Below, piece by piece: positions 47,353 to 55,569 of a stretch of 64,000 bases of DNA. The notes below the pieces were generated by a model. It searched no databases, was not told the DNA's origin, and saw only the letters and a program-made list of their open reading frames with translations. Source of the DNA: Rhizobium leucaenae USDA 9039 (lineage in GTDB: Bacteria; Pseudomonadota; Alphaproteobacteria; Rhizobiales; Rhizobiaceae); the NCBI RefSeq assembly GCF_000426285.1, contig NZ_AUFB01000007.1, positions 232,619 to 296,618 of the forward strand, written 5' to 3'. Numbering within the stretch: the first letter of the stretch is position 1; the number at the start of each line of letters is the position of its first letter. The position numbers and the translations under genes were made by a program.

Positions 47353-48894
47353 CTAGAAATTCTTGAAGCTGAAGGAGGAACCCAATGCCAGCTCGTTCAG
47401 CGCATCGGCAAAGGCATCCACCTGATCGTCGAACTGCGCATTCGGAAAGGCGCAGATCTCATCGAGAAACGCCTCGTTCCAATCGCCGCGCAACAATTTG
47501 ACGTTTCCAGCCTCGGCCTGCGCGGAAGCCGGTTTGGCGCGCGTCGCCTTATCACCGGTAATAGACATGACCTTGATAGGAAAACCGGCAAGCAGCTTGA
47601 TCTTCGTCTCCGCATCGGCCTTGCCGGCGGCGCCAGGGTCTTGCGGCATGCGGATCATCACCGTCGGTCCATCCTGCGTCGCCAGGTTCTTCAGATTGCG
47701 TTCGACCTCCGCCGGCGACCAGCGGCCACGGGCGACAGTCTCCACATAGAAGATGCCATTGGCTTGCGCCATGCGCAGGCCGACTGTCCAGTCCGGCTGG
47801 CGGCCCGGGCGTTCCTTGGAGGCCGCAAAATCCCAGGCGCGGCAGCGCTTTGCGCCTGCCGGTACGGCATCGACGATTTCAAAATCGCCACGCTGGAACA
47901 AGCCGCCCGAGCGTGGCGACGGCCGCTGCTGAAATTGGCCGGCGACGGCGTAGGAGCCGAGCGGCACCTTGTCCCGCTCCACCACCGCGCGCGGAAAGCG
48001 TTCGGGAAAGAGCAACTCGCCCTCTTCCCTTCGCGGGTCTTCAAAACCGATCGACGTTCGGCATCGGCGCTCCGGCTCGAATTCCATCGGCAGCATCAGA
48101 TGCTCATAACCGAGCCCAAGCGCCACGATCGTGCCGGAGACATCCGCCTCGTGCAGCCGCTGCATAATCACGACAATCGCCGAGCGCTGCGGATCGTTCA
48201 GCCGCGTCGGCACAGATTCGCGGAAGGTACGGATGGTCGATAGACGCTCCGCTTCGGATTCGGCGCCATCGACCGAATGCGGATCGTCGATGATCACCCG
48301 GTCGCCGCGCCCACCTGTCAGCCTTGAAAACGGCACGCCCTGGCGAAAGCCGGTACGCGTATTCGCAAAGGCCATTTCGCCCGTTCGCGTCAGCTTCACC
48401 CGGTCGCCCCAAAGCGTCTGATACCATTCCGAGGCGACGAGATCGCGCATGCGCCTGTTGTCGCGTTTGGCATAGTGTTCCGAGTAGGAGGAGCCGAGAT
48501 AGCGCATCTCTGGCATGTTCTTCGGCCCCCATTCCCAGGCGGGCCAGAAGACTCCGCAGAGCAGCGACTTCATCGTGCCGGGCGGCACGTTGATCAGCAG
48601 CCGCGTGATCTCGCCTGACGTCACCGCCTCGAGATGCCGGCTGATAGCGTCGATATGCCAACCATAGACATATTCGACGGAAGGCTCGACGACATGCCAG
48701 GCCTCGCGAACGAAACCGGCAAGCGACTGACAGCGCGCCCGAATACCCTCGGCATTCTCGGCAATCTGCCGGGCGAGTTCCGCCCGCTCCGCCTCAGCTT
48801 TCCGTCTCGTCTTCTCCTCGCGTATCGCGGCCATCATCGCCGCCGGATCCGGCAAGTGGACCGAAGAGGGATTCGAGTGTCGCAAGCTGCTCAT
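47353..48894 (-). CDS. Phage terminase large subunit
   Basis: DNA-packaging motor: ATPase plus nuclease. 513 residues. Walker-A-like INVPPGTMKSLLCGVFW, Walker B RVIIDDPHSV, and motif III-like VVIMQRLHE. The RNase-H-fold nuclease follows, with AWDFAASKE, KIKLLAGFPI and the final DDQVDAFADAL. Appears intact. Start ATG 48894 overlaps the small terminase gene by about 100 bp; ATG 48837 is an alternative. Confidence 0.9.
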   Translation of the reverse strand: MSSLRHSNPSSVHLPDPAAMMAAIREEKTRRKAEAERAELARQIAENAEGIRARCQSLAGFVREAWHVVEPSVEYVYGWHIDAISRHLEAVTSGEITRLLINVPPGTMKSLLCGVFWPAWEWGPKNMPEMRYLGSSYSEHYAKRDNRRMRDLVASEWYQTLWGDRVKLTRTGEMAFANTRTGFRQGVPFSRLTGGRGDRVIIDDPHSVDGAESEAERLSTIRTFRESVPTRLNDPQRSAIVVIMQRLHEADVSGTIVALGLGYEHLMLPMEFEPERRCRTSIGFEDPRREEGELLFPERFPRAVVERDKVPLGSYAVAGQFQQRPSPRSGGLFQRGDFEIVDAVPAGAKRCRAWDFAASKERPGRQPDWTVGLRMAQANGIFYVETVARGRWSPAEVERNLKNLATQDGPTVMIRMPQDPGAAGKADAETKIKLLAGFPIKVMSITGDKATRAKPASAQAEAGNVKLLRGDWNEAFLDEICAFPNAQFDDQVDAFADALNELALGSSFSFKNF

Positions 48895-49141
48895 CCGTGG
48901 CGTTGGTTAAGTCGATCGTGAAACTCTGGCCGCCCTTGGCGCCGCCACTCTGGCGTTCACTTGGTTTCTGATGAACATAGGATGCGGCGATCTTCGCCAT
49001 TTCATCCCGCCGTTTCTGATCCGCCTCGTCATCGCGCATGACTTTCAGCATATAGTCGAGCGGCGTATCGCCGGCGGACGCGGTTTTTCGCCGGCGCGCA
49101 CGCGGCTTGCGCGGCACGACAGGCTTGTCGGCAGTGGACAT
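48794..49141 (-). CDS. Probable phage terminase small subunit / DUF5681-like
   Basis: 115 residues: basic N-terminus (KPVVPRKPRARRRKTASAGD), PLDYMLKVMRDDEADQKRRDEMAKIAASYVHQKP, and an acidic tail. The PLDYMLKVMRD block is typical of small phage proteins coded just ahead of terminase large subunits. It probably recognises DNA for packaging. Start is uncertain between 49141 and 49207; 49141 gives a cleaner N-terminus. Confidence 0.68.
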   Translation of the reverse strand: MSTADKPVVPRKPRARRRKTASAGDTPLDYMLKVMRDDEADQKRRDEMAKIAASYVHQKPSERQSGGAKGGQSFTIDLTNATDEQLATLESLFGPLAGSGGDDGRDTRGEDETES

Positions 49142-49433
49142 GCTTTGGAATTCCGATGGAACGTTGAAAGAAAGAAAGCAGCTGACAACGGAGCCGCTTG
49201 CGGTCAACAGTGCGTCGCTGCAACTGTTCTCATCATGCCAAAATCAATACCCTAATTCGTCGCAGTTGGCGACACCCTTGATCGATGAGGCGGCTGCAAG
49301 GATTGGGAAATCTTTGACGATGCCACGGATAATCACTTGAAATTACATCAAAATATCGCACTCTGTCGTCCGACGATCAGAGCAAGATTGCTCCCCTTTT
49401 TCCTTCAAAAGGCTTCAACGCCAGACAAAGCGA
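49142..49433. other. Gap between small terminase and methyltransferase genes
   Basis: 292 bp, AT-richer than its surroundings. It probably carries the promoter for the rightward methyltransferase gene and the leftward packaging genes. No clear repeat, RNA or terminator seen. Confidence 0.4.
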
Positions 49434-50153
49434 ATGACTAAGAAGCAAGATCGATATCAGCCCGATCATAATCATGCGAAGATCGCCGCGGCGCAGAATT
49501 TCATCTCTGCCAATCTTCCCATCGCGCCGGTCCCTTCAATTCAAGAGATTCGCCTGCACAAGGCCGGACCGCAAAGCGGTTTGTGGCGGCTTGCCGAGCA
49601 GGATCAGGAGTTTGGTTCACCCTACTGGGCGCATCATTGGGGTGGAGGATTGGTGCTGGCGCGATATCTTCTCGATCAGCCCGAAGTCGTCTCTGGCCGC
49701 CGCGTGCTCGATCTCGGCGCGGGCTCCGGTATTGTCGGCATCGCAGCGGCAAAGGCGGGCGCAGCGGAGGTGATCGCGGCCGACGTGGATCCCTATGCTA
49801 TCGCAGCGACAGGGCTGAACGCCGCCATCAATGGCGTGACGGTTCTACCTATCCTCACCGATCTGACGACGGGCGAGCCTCCCGTCACGGACATTATCTG
49901 CGTCGGCGATCTCTTCTATGAAGCAGCGCTTGCCCAGCGCATGACCGCATTCCTTGACCGTTGCCTGACAAGAGGCATCGAGGTCCTGATCGGCGATCCC
50001 TGGCGTGCCCATCTGCCGCAGTCGCGGCTGCGGTTGCTGGCGGAATATGCTGTCCCGGATTTTGGCGCCGCAACCAGCTCGAGACCGAGCGGGGTCTTTG
50101 CATTTGAAAGCAAAACGCCCCGGCAATGCCGAGGCGATGAAGATCAGTCCTGA
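49434..50153 (+). CDS. Class I SAM methyltransferase, ETFB-lysine/L11-methyltransferase-like
   Basis: 239 residues. SPYWAHHWGGGLVLARYLLDQPE is a signature of the METTL20/ETFB-type group; motif I is VLDLGAGSGIVGIAAAKAGA, motif II AADVDPYAIAATGLNAAING, and DIICVGDLFYE the catalytic region. Substrate presumed to be a protein lysine. This is a host-like gene, opposite in direction to the phage genes around it, so it is either a phage-carried extra gene or host DNA placed here by rearrangement. Confidence 0.8.
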   Translation: MTKKQDRYQPDHNHAKIAAAQNFISANLPIAPVPSIQEIRLHKAGPQSGLWRLAEQDQEFGSPYWAHHWGGGLVLARYLLDQPEVVSGRRVLDLGAGSGIVGIAAAKAGAAEVIAADVDPYAIAATGLNAAINGVTVLPILTDLTTGEPPVTDIICVGDLFYEAALAQRMTAFLDRCLTRGIEVLIGDPWRAHLPQSRLRLLAEYAVPDFGAATSSRPSGVFAFESKTPRQCRGDEDQS

Positions 50154-50193
50154 CGACGAAAACCCTGGCCGTGGACCGTGGCCGATAGCCAAC

Positions 50194-50859
50194 TTAAGCT
50201 TTCATCTTCGCACGCCGCCGGTTCTCTCGTTCCAGGCGTTTGGCCAAGGCTGCCAGCTCCGGGCTGGCCGCATCGAAGACCGGCTTTGAATCTTCCGGCA
50301 GCCAATGCGTCTCGTGCTTTACGGGCGGCGTTTTCACTCGCTCAAAACTCCCTGCTGAATTCGGCATCATCGGCGATATGCGTGACCAATCGGGCTCCTG
50401 CAGCGAGGGCGAAACTGCAAGCAGTGCATTGGCGACATTTTGAAATTCGCTCTGGATGCGTCGTTCCGCCGTTCGCCTCACCCGGCCGGTCCTAACGCAG
50501 AAATCTCGGAAAGAACCGACAATGTGAGGCGCGGCAAGACAGACCGACCACCGGGAAAGCAGGATGCGGCGCTCCTGATCCCTGACATAGGTCAGCAACC
50601 AATCCTGCAGCACTTCTTCCGAGCGGCTGATAGCCGCCGCGTTCGGACGATAACGGATGCGGGTATCGGCGTGGTCTGTCAATTCCGGAAGAACATCAGG
50701 CCAAAGCGTGCGCACCCGATCCGGGCGCACGCCCCGCACATGGAGATGAATCATCGTGTCGGCAGCCTCGACGAAGCGGGCACGAACGACGAGGCTCAGA
50801 TCGGCGATCTCGGCCGCGCGTTCGGAAAGATCGTCAAACTGCAAGGCGCTGCGGTGCAT
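50194..50859 (-). CDS. Phage protein of DUF6362-like type
   Basis: 221 residues. RPNAAAISRSEEVLQDWLLTYVRDQERRILLSRW and RTGRVRRTAERRIQSEFQNVANALLAV look like the helical domain of phage DUF6362 proteins, which are found near packaging or regulatory genes. Function unknown. ATG 50859 is preferred over an adjacent TTG. Overlaps the end of the next upstream gene, consistent with a leftward phage operon. Confidence 0.6.
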   Translation of the reverse strand: MHRSALQFDDLSERAAEIADLSLVVRARFVEAADTMIHLHVRGVRPDRVRTLWPDVLPELTDHADTRIRYRPNAAAISRSEEVLQDWLLTYVRDQERRILLSRWSVCLAAPHIVGSFRDFCVRTGRVRRTAERRIQSEFQNVANALLAVSPSLQEPDWSRISPMMPNSAGSFERVKTPPVKHETHWLPEDSKPVFDAASPELAALAKRLERENRRRAKMKA

Positions 50860-51256
50860 CAAGTCGCTTCTCCAATTCCCGATAGATCAAAATCCGAAGT
50901 GTGGCACGCACCGGCCATGGCCGACGCGCCACGGCATCGGCGCGCAAAGCGCCAAGCGCGATATCGTCGAAGGCGACGAGCAGATCACCGGGCCGGGCCA
51001 GCGCCCAATCCTGGCGCTGGACCAGGATGTCGGATACGGCTCCGATCGTATCCGACCACAGTTCGTCGCGGTTGTTGCCCGTCTGGCGAATACAGCGCAA
51101 TACGAACACCAAATGTCCGTCACCGTGCTGTCCGCGAATTTCCTGCATGGTGCCCCGAGCATGGCTTTGCGCCGGCGCGCGGCGGCGATGAACTGGCACG
51201 AGCTTGATGCCGAGCCCGTCGAGAAGAATATCGAGCCTGCCTTTGGTCGTAGGCAT
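50834..51256 (-). CDS. Phage hypothetical protein
   Basis: 140 residues, MPTTKGRLDILLDGLGIKLV then a basic segment. No family recognised. ATG at 51256 has GAGGT upstream, whereas the earlier ATG (51310) does not. It overlaps the DUF6362-like gene by 26 bp, a phage-like layout. Confidence 0.58.
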   Translation of the reverse strand: MPTTKGRLDILLDGLGIKLVPVHRRRAPAQSHARGTMQEIRGQHGDGHLVFVLRCIRQTGNNRDELWSDTIGAVSDILVQRQDWALARPGDLLVAFDDIALGALRADAVARRPWPVRATLRILIYRELEKRLDAPQRLAV

Positions 51257-51306
51257 ATTGACCTCTTTCGGAAGAAAAATGAACGCAATCAACGGCGACC
51301 GCTTGG

Positions 51307-51597
51307 TCACGCCACCTTCCCGCTCGCTGCACCGGCGTCGGCAAAAGGGTGCCTCGGCTTGAAGAGGGCTTCCGCCTTTGACATCCTCTCCACCCTCGCC
51401 CCGTCGCGCAGCATCGGCGTGTTGAGGTAGGCAACCATCGCCTCACCGGCTGCCGCCTTGGCCGCATCCTCAGTCGAGAAGACGATGGGCTCGCCGCGAT
51501 GATCCCTAAGGACTTCATTCGTGGCGCGGTGGACCTTGCGTATCCAGCCGAGATAACCGCCGGCGACAGCTTCAGTACCGATTTGAAATTCATTCAT
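51307..51597 (-). CDS. Phage hypothetical protein
   Basis: 96 residues, MNEFQIGTEAVAGGYLGWIRKVHRATNEVLRD, with a STEDAAKAAAGEAMVAYLN helix. Good ribosome site (GGAGGTTTCC) before ATG 51597. No family recognised. Part of the leftward phage operon. Confidence 0.62.
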   Translation of the reverse strand: MNEFQIGTEAVAGGYLGWIRKVHRATNEVLRDHRGEPIVFSTEDAAKAAAGEAMVAYLNTPMLRDGARVERMSKAEALFKPRHPFADAGAASGKVA

Positions 51598-51710
51598 GGA
51601 AACCTCCTCTGGCCGCTTCGACCAGGTTTTCGAATTAAGTTTTGAAAGTCGTTCAAATGCCCAGCCGCAGGCCGTCAGCAGGCGCGCAATCTCGAGCGCA
51701 ACCCGAATGA

Positions 51711-51926
51711 CTAAAGTCCTCGAAGCTCGCTGCGATCGGCCTCTGATTGAAACTCGTCATTGATCATGCGGAAATGGACCAGATCCCCCTCCGGCGCGCC
51801 GCTGGCGTCATCATCCTGACCGGCAAGCATCGAGGACGAAATGATCGGCTTCAGAGCAGCAAGAACACAGAGGAAGAAGAGCGCCGCGCCAAGGCAGGCA
51901 AGAAGACCCTGAATCACCTCGCTCAT
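51711..51926 (-). CDS. Small phage membrane protein
   Basis: 71 residues with one membrane helix (LLACLGAALFFLCVLAALKPI) and a polar tail. ATG overlaps the stop of the zinc-ribbon-like gene (ATGA, 51923-51926), so they are coupled. Function unknown. Confidence 0.6.
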   Translation of the reverse strand: MSEVIQGLLACLGAALFFLCVLAALKPIISSSMLAGQDDDASGAPEGDLVHFRMINDEFQSEADRSELRGL

Positions 51927-52129
51927 ACCGCCTTCTCCATACCGGGCTCGCTCTCGATCGAATCGAAATCGGATATTTCCGCCGGCTCGACGCTCTCGTC
52001 GCAGGTTTCACAGTGCCGCTCGATCACCTCCCCGATCGACAATGCCCGACCGCAGCCGGGGCAGCCCCAGAAGAAGTCGAAATAACGTGAGCTCAAATCC
52101 ACCTTTGTGCCCTTTCTAGTCGAGATCAT
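51923..52129 (-). CDS. Small zinc-ribbon-like phage protein
   Basis: 68 residues. Two pairs of cysteines, CPGC and CETC, 16 residues apart, make a zinc ribbon. It is the first gene of the leftward phage operon, directly behind the repressor-proximal promoter. No family name recognised. Confidence 0.58.
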   Translation of the reverse strand: MISTRKGTKVDLSSRYFDFFWGCPGCGRALSIGEVIERHCETCDESVEPAEISDFDSIESEPGMEKAV

Positions 52130-52217
52130 ACGATCACTCCCAAAATCATCGTTCCGCCGGGCGCCCTTCGCCTCGGCACTTTAGCCTGCAGCGAATTTCA
52201 CCGCCGGCATCTTGATG

Positions 52218-52265
52218 GACACAAAATATGTTGTTATTAATGTCGATGTCAACATGATTTATGTT
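52218..52265. promoter_or_regulatory. Left operator pair and leftward promoter of the prophage switch
   Basis: Two 15-bp sites, GACACAAAATATGTT (52218-52232) and AACATGATTTATGTT (52251-52265), 33 bp apart. Read on the minus strand, a -35 TTGACA (52252-52247) and a -10 TATTTT (52228-52223) with an 18-bp spacer overlap both sites. Repressor binding would thus block leftward transcription. Confidence 0.62.
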
Positions 52266-52288
52266 ATTTATTTTGCGAGTGTCGGATC

Positions 52289-53080
52289 ATGCAAAAATCC
52301 ATGGGCGAACGACTGAAGGCGGCGCGCGAAGCCGCAAATTATCCCTCGGCAACAAAGGCGGCGGAGGCACTCGGCATCGGCCTGTCCACATACCGAGCGC
52401 ACGAAAACGGCCAGAACGAATTCGGCCCCGAGATCGCTGACCGTTATGCCAAGAAGTTCGGCACCACGGCTGGCTATCTCCTGACCGGAGAAGGGCCAAG
52501 GAAGGTAGAGCGACCGGGGCCACGCATGGTGGTCACCTCCTTCGATCCCGACGAACAGTACAATGAAGGATTTGCCGAAGGCGGCGACGACCTGAGCTAC
52601 AGTCGGGAACATTGGCAACCGAAGATCGAAGGCGCGACGCCGGAGGTGGACGTCAAACTCGGCGCCGGCAGCGGCATCGTCGGCGAAGTCATCAATCTGC
52701 CGGTCGGCGCGGGCAATGTGGCCGGTCATAAGATCGTCGCGGAATGGCTGATTCCATCGGGCTATTTGCGCAACGAGGCAAAGGCATCGCCGAACCACAC
52801 CATCATCATGGAAGTGATCGGCGATTCCATGCAACCCACGTATATGCCGGGCGACCGCGTCGTCGTTGATCTCTCGCAGAACCAGATGACGACCGATACA
52901 GTCTATGCCATCAGTGATGGCTATTCCGAACCACAGATCAAACGCCTTCAGCGCGTCCCCTTCACCCAACCCAGCCAGGTCAGAATCATCTCCGACAACC
53001 CCGCGCTGGAAACCTTTACTGTGGAATTGGCACGGCTGACGATCATCGGGCGCATCTGCGGGCACATTGCCAGAAAGTAA
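52289..53080 (+). CDS. Prophage repressor: XRE HTH with S24 LexA-like peptidase domain
   Basis: 263 residues. N-terminal HTH (MGERLKAAREAANYPSATKAAEALGIGLSTYRAHENG), C-terminal LexA/UmuD-type domain with the catalytic Ser in VIGDSMQPTYMPGDRV and the Lys in PQIKRLQR. RecA-stimulated self-cleavage would release repression, as in lambda CI. The HTH carries the R-x-H-E-N-G helix typical of rhizobial prophage repressors. It sits between two operator pairs. Start 52289 or 52301. Confidence 0.88.
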   Translation: MQKSMGERLKAAREAANYPSATKAAEALGIGLSTYRAHENGQNEFGPEIADRYAKKFGTTAGYLLTGEGPRKVERPGPRMVVTSFDPDEQYNEGFAEGGDDLSYSREHWQPKIEGATPEVDVKLGAGSGIVGEVINLPVGAGNVAGHKIVAEWLIPSGYLRNEAKASPNHTIIMEVIGDSMQPTYMPGDRVVVDLSQNQMTTDTVYAISDGYSEPQIKRLQRVPFTQPSQVRIISDNPALETFTVELARLTIIGRICGHIARK

Positions 53081-53140
53081 AACAGAACCGCTCTTTCCGT
53101 CCAAACCGGAATCGACGGCCATCCTAGGCGAATGCAGCTA

Positions 53141-53189
53141 AACATTATTTGTGTTTATTTCCGATTGAAAGACACAAATAATGTTGACA
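53141..53189. promoter_or_regulatory. Right operator pair of the prophage switch
   Basis: AACATTATTTGTGTT (53141-53155) and GACACAAATAATGTT (53171-53185), 30 bp apart. Their inner 14 bases are exact inverted copies of each other. The second site runs into TTGACA (53184-53189), a possible -35 of the rightward promoter, the same ATGTTGACA arrangement as at the left operator. A convincing -10 was not found. Confidence 0.62.
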
Positions 53190-53341
53190 CATATCGTGCT
53201 ATATGACAGCTTGCCTTTCGGAGCCGATCGGCCCGAAACGGAATGAGCCCGCGCAAGTCCGGAGATATTGCGTGAAGTCAGCGAAACCGGATCACGATCG
53301 GACGAACGCAGATGTTGCAGCCACCGGCTGCAGAAGGGAAA

Positions 53342-53683
53342 ATGCCATTGATGCCTGCGAAATCCGATGTCATGACGACCGCATGGACGCTCTATCGCCG
53401 CGACACACAGTTGCGCCGGCCTTCGACGGCGGCAGCGCGGCGTAGATGGTTCGCCCGCGCCCTCTCGACAGCTTGGACATGGTCGCGCCAGCAAGCAACC
53501 GATGCGACCAAAACCGAAGACCAGAGCCGCGCCGACCTCATTGCGAACTTAAGATTGGAATTGCTGCGCATCGACGCCCGGCCATTTGGAATGTCGATCG
53601 CCAGGGATCGGGCCATGCTGACGGAAGAGATCCATCGCCTGTCCGCCAAATCATGTGTGTCCGCTGCACGAATGGCCGCATGA
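53342..53683 (+). CDS. Small phage-like hypothetical protein
   Basis: 113 residues, strongly basic. It includes MTTAWTLYRRDTQLRRPSTAAARRRW and an ARPFGMSIARDRAMLTEEIHRL helix. ATG 53342 follows AGAAGGGAA; 53372 is an alternative. Its stop overlaps the next gene's start (ATGA, 53680-53683). First gene of the rightward operon behind the operator pair. No family recognised. Confidence 0.5.
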   Translation: MPLMPAKSDVMTTAWTLYRRDTQLRRPSTAAARRRWFARALSTAWTWSRQQATDATKTEDQSRADLIANLRLELLRIDARPFGMSIARDRAMLTEEIHRLSAKSCVSAARMAA

Positions 53684-54063
53684 TGGCTGGCGAAATTTTC
53701 TCCTGCGAATATTCATTCGACGAGCTCGCCATCAACCTCTGCGATCGCTGGGAAACCGGCCTGCTGCTCTATGGCCGCGCCGAATTGACGTCGGCGGGAG
53801 ATGGTTATGATGGCGAGTTTTATGTCTCGGCGATCCGCTTGGATGGTGGCGCACGATTGGCACGGCCGCACCCGGTCAGCAACGCAGCAAGCTTTGAAGC
53901 CGAATTGTTCCGCCGTATCGCCGCGGTGATCGAGAACGACAAAACGCCCGATGGCCGTCATGCCGCCGAGCTGTTCGCCAACGAGTATGAACAGTCTAAG
54001 GAGACTGATTACGACATATATCGCAAAATTGAACCGGAGAGAGCATTGGCGCCAATGGCATGA
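53680..54063 (+). CDS. Small phage-like hypothetical protein
   Basis: 127 residues, acidic: FSCEYSFDELAINLCDRWETGLLLYGRAELTSAGDGYDGEFYVSAIRLDGG. It reads as a structured small domain. Start ATG 53680 gives a 4-bp overlap with the previous gene; ATG 53653 is possible. Function unknown. Confidence 0.55.
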   Translation: MMAGEIFSCEYSFDELAINLCDRWETGLLLYGRAELTSAGDGYDGEFYVSAIRLDGGARLARPHPVSNAASFEAELFRRIAAVIENDKTPDGRHAAELFANEYEQSKETDYDIYRKIEPERALAPMA

Positions 54064-54223
54064 TACCCAGCGATTTCCCTACGCTGAAACAGGATGCGAA
54101 TCAGCCGCTTGAGGTTCCGCCTATACGCGACCGAGAAGCTGGCGTGCCGGCATCCCTGATGTCGGCATGGCCAAATGAAGTGGCATCCCACTGCCATAAG
54201 CTCGGCGTTGGAGCACACCCTGC

Positions 54224-54700
54224 CTATACATCCTTCCATTTCGAAAAGGTCGCCGCCTGCCCACGCCGGTTTCCGTCGCGGTCGATGAGCTGCCAGACAA
54301 CGCCGTCTTCCATCCAGAAGCGCCGTCCCGACTTTGTGATCCGCAGGCCGCGATAGCCCGAGATATAGCCGTCCCGCGTCACCGCATCCAACAATTGCTG
54401 CCGTTCGGCGCGGTTGGGCAGTTCCGCCGAAAGCCGCGACGGCAAAGTGATGAATTCATCCCAAGGATATTCGAAACAAGTCTGACCAGCTTTATTAGCA
54501 TAAATGAAACGCGGGTCGGCATCGGTATTGTGCGCCACCACCACGAAAGGAGCATCGTAATAAAGCCAACTCGGTCCCTGCCCCTCGCCGACGAGAAGCG
54601 ATCCGACGATGCGGGCATAACTTCCGGTGAGCAGATCGAAAAATTCAGGATCAACCGACAGATCGGAAGCATTGCGTTCCGGATTCATGGCCATAGACAT
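54224..54700 (-). CDS. MEKHLA-domain protein (PAS-like sensor domain)
   Basis: 158 residues. WLYYDAPFVVVAHNTDADPRFIYANKAGQTCFEYPWDEFITLPSRLSAE and GRRFWMEDGVVWQLIDRDGN match the MEKHLA family, a PAS-related fold found alone in bacteria and at the end of some plant HD-ZIP III factors. Ligand unknown. ATG 54700 follows AGGAAAG. Lies on the edge between prophage and host DNA, so it is probably a host gene. Confidence 0.78.
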   Translation of the reverse strand: MSMAMNPERNASDLSVDPEFFDLLTGSYARIVGSLLVGEGQGPSWLYYDAPFVVVAHNTDADPRFIYANKAGQTCFEYPWDEFITLPSRLSAELPNRAERQQLLDAVTRDGYISGYRGLRITKSGRRFWMEDGVVWQLIDRDGNRRGQAATFSKWKDV

Positions 54701-54904
54701 CTTTCCTGTTGAGCACATCCGGCTTTCTTTAGGCCGGATGTGCTGGAAACCAAACAGGAAATCTCGCTGATACCAGTGAAACGGTCGAATGTATAAATTC
54801 AAGACATGGTGAGCCCGAAGACAAACCACAACCAGCGAAGGTCGACGGTTTAGGCGAAAGCGGAACCGAAAACCTTCCACAATTAAATGCGATCACCCGC
54901 TGGG

Positions 54905-55312
54905 CTATTGATAGTCGTCGTCTCCCGACGAGGACCGGCGTCCTTCAAGCCTGTTCAGAATTTGATTTAGCTCGTCTGCACATGCCTTCATCGGTTCGTC
55001 TTCCGCACATCTGACTTCTATTTTGACGTCGCCGTCCTCAATGCGGAAACGAGCCGCCTTGGACGGCATCGGATGACGACCCATTGAGCCCCTATGCCAA
55101 TCGCCCTTCATGGCGTCGTCATCGGCCCGGTGCTGTGCCAATGGCGGTGGTTGCAACGAGTTTGTCGAGGGTGCGGTTTCGGTCTGAGTTGGCGGTTGAG
55201 TTGGCTGCTGACCTGGCTGCGTCGGCGTCGCCGTATCCGGCGGTTGTTGGGCGAAAGCGGCGCCAGCCGAAAGCGATATTGTCAGGGCGGCGATAGATAG
55301 CATCGTTTTCAT
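54905..55312 (-). CDS. Periplasmic small protein with proline/threonine-rich linker
   Basis: 135 residues. Signal peptide MKTMLSIAALTISLSAGAAFA, then a low-complexity P/T/Q stretch, then a conserved-looking C-terminal part with two cysteines (EVRCAEDEPMKACADELNQILNRLEG). Good ribosome site GAGGAGGACC. Similar small exported proteins are common in rhizobia; function unknown. Confidence 0.7.
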   Translation of the reverse strand: MKTMLSIAALTISLSAGAAFAQQPPDTATPTQPGQQPTQPPTQTETAPSTNSLQPPPLAQHRADDDAMKGDWHRGSMGRHPMPSKAARFRIEDGDVKIEVRCAEDEPMKACADELNQILNRLEGRRSSSGDDDYQ

Positions 55313-55416
55313 TCTCTGGTCCTCCTCTAGACTCTGTGAAGAACACGCGAACTGGAGGATGGTTGCTGGAATGTACGAAAATTTGAACTCACATGCTAGG
55401 AACTCGGAAGACCACC

Positions 55417-55569
55417 ATGCCCGTTGGCGCTAACCAGCCGGCGTCTAAACTACGACTTGCAAGGGCGGCGTCATTCCTTTTGGTCGCGGACCGAAACGAA
55501 AGCAAAAGTGTCGCACTCGGGGACGATATCGAGAGAGCAAGGGACAACGATATGAAATACGGAGAATAA
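55417..55569 (+). CDS. Possible 50-residue peptide gene at the element boundary
   Basis: Reads MPVGANQPASKLRLARAASF then LLVADRNESKSVALGDD and ends MKYGE. A GGAAG lies 7 bp before the ATG. No family recognised; coding status rests only on the open frame and the weak ribosome site. Confidence 0.25.
   Translation: MPVGANQPASKLRLARAASFLLVADRNESKSVALGDDIERARDNDMKYGE

Larger units (their letters stand above)
46326..54063. mobile_element. Defective prophage (packaging and early-control modules only)
   Basis: Portal (cut), large terminase, small terminase, several small leftward phage genes and a CI/LexA-like repressor with a short rightward operon. Capsid, tail, lysis, integrase and replication genes are not present in this stretch. 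The left limit is the portal-isomerase junction; the right limit is uncertain and is set here at the end of the last phage-like rightward gene. Confidence 0.7.

Noticed and set aside
53203..53445. 80-codon plus-strand open frame after the right operator pair
   Set aside because: Overlaps the better supported 53342 gene, has no ribosome site and an improbable composition.
54060..54356. 98-codon plus-strand open frame starting in a 4-bp overlap with the 53680 gene
   Set aside because: The overlap is suggestive, but most of it is antisense to the MEKHLA gene and it reads as unstructured; kept out for lack of other support.
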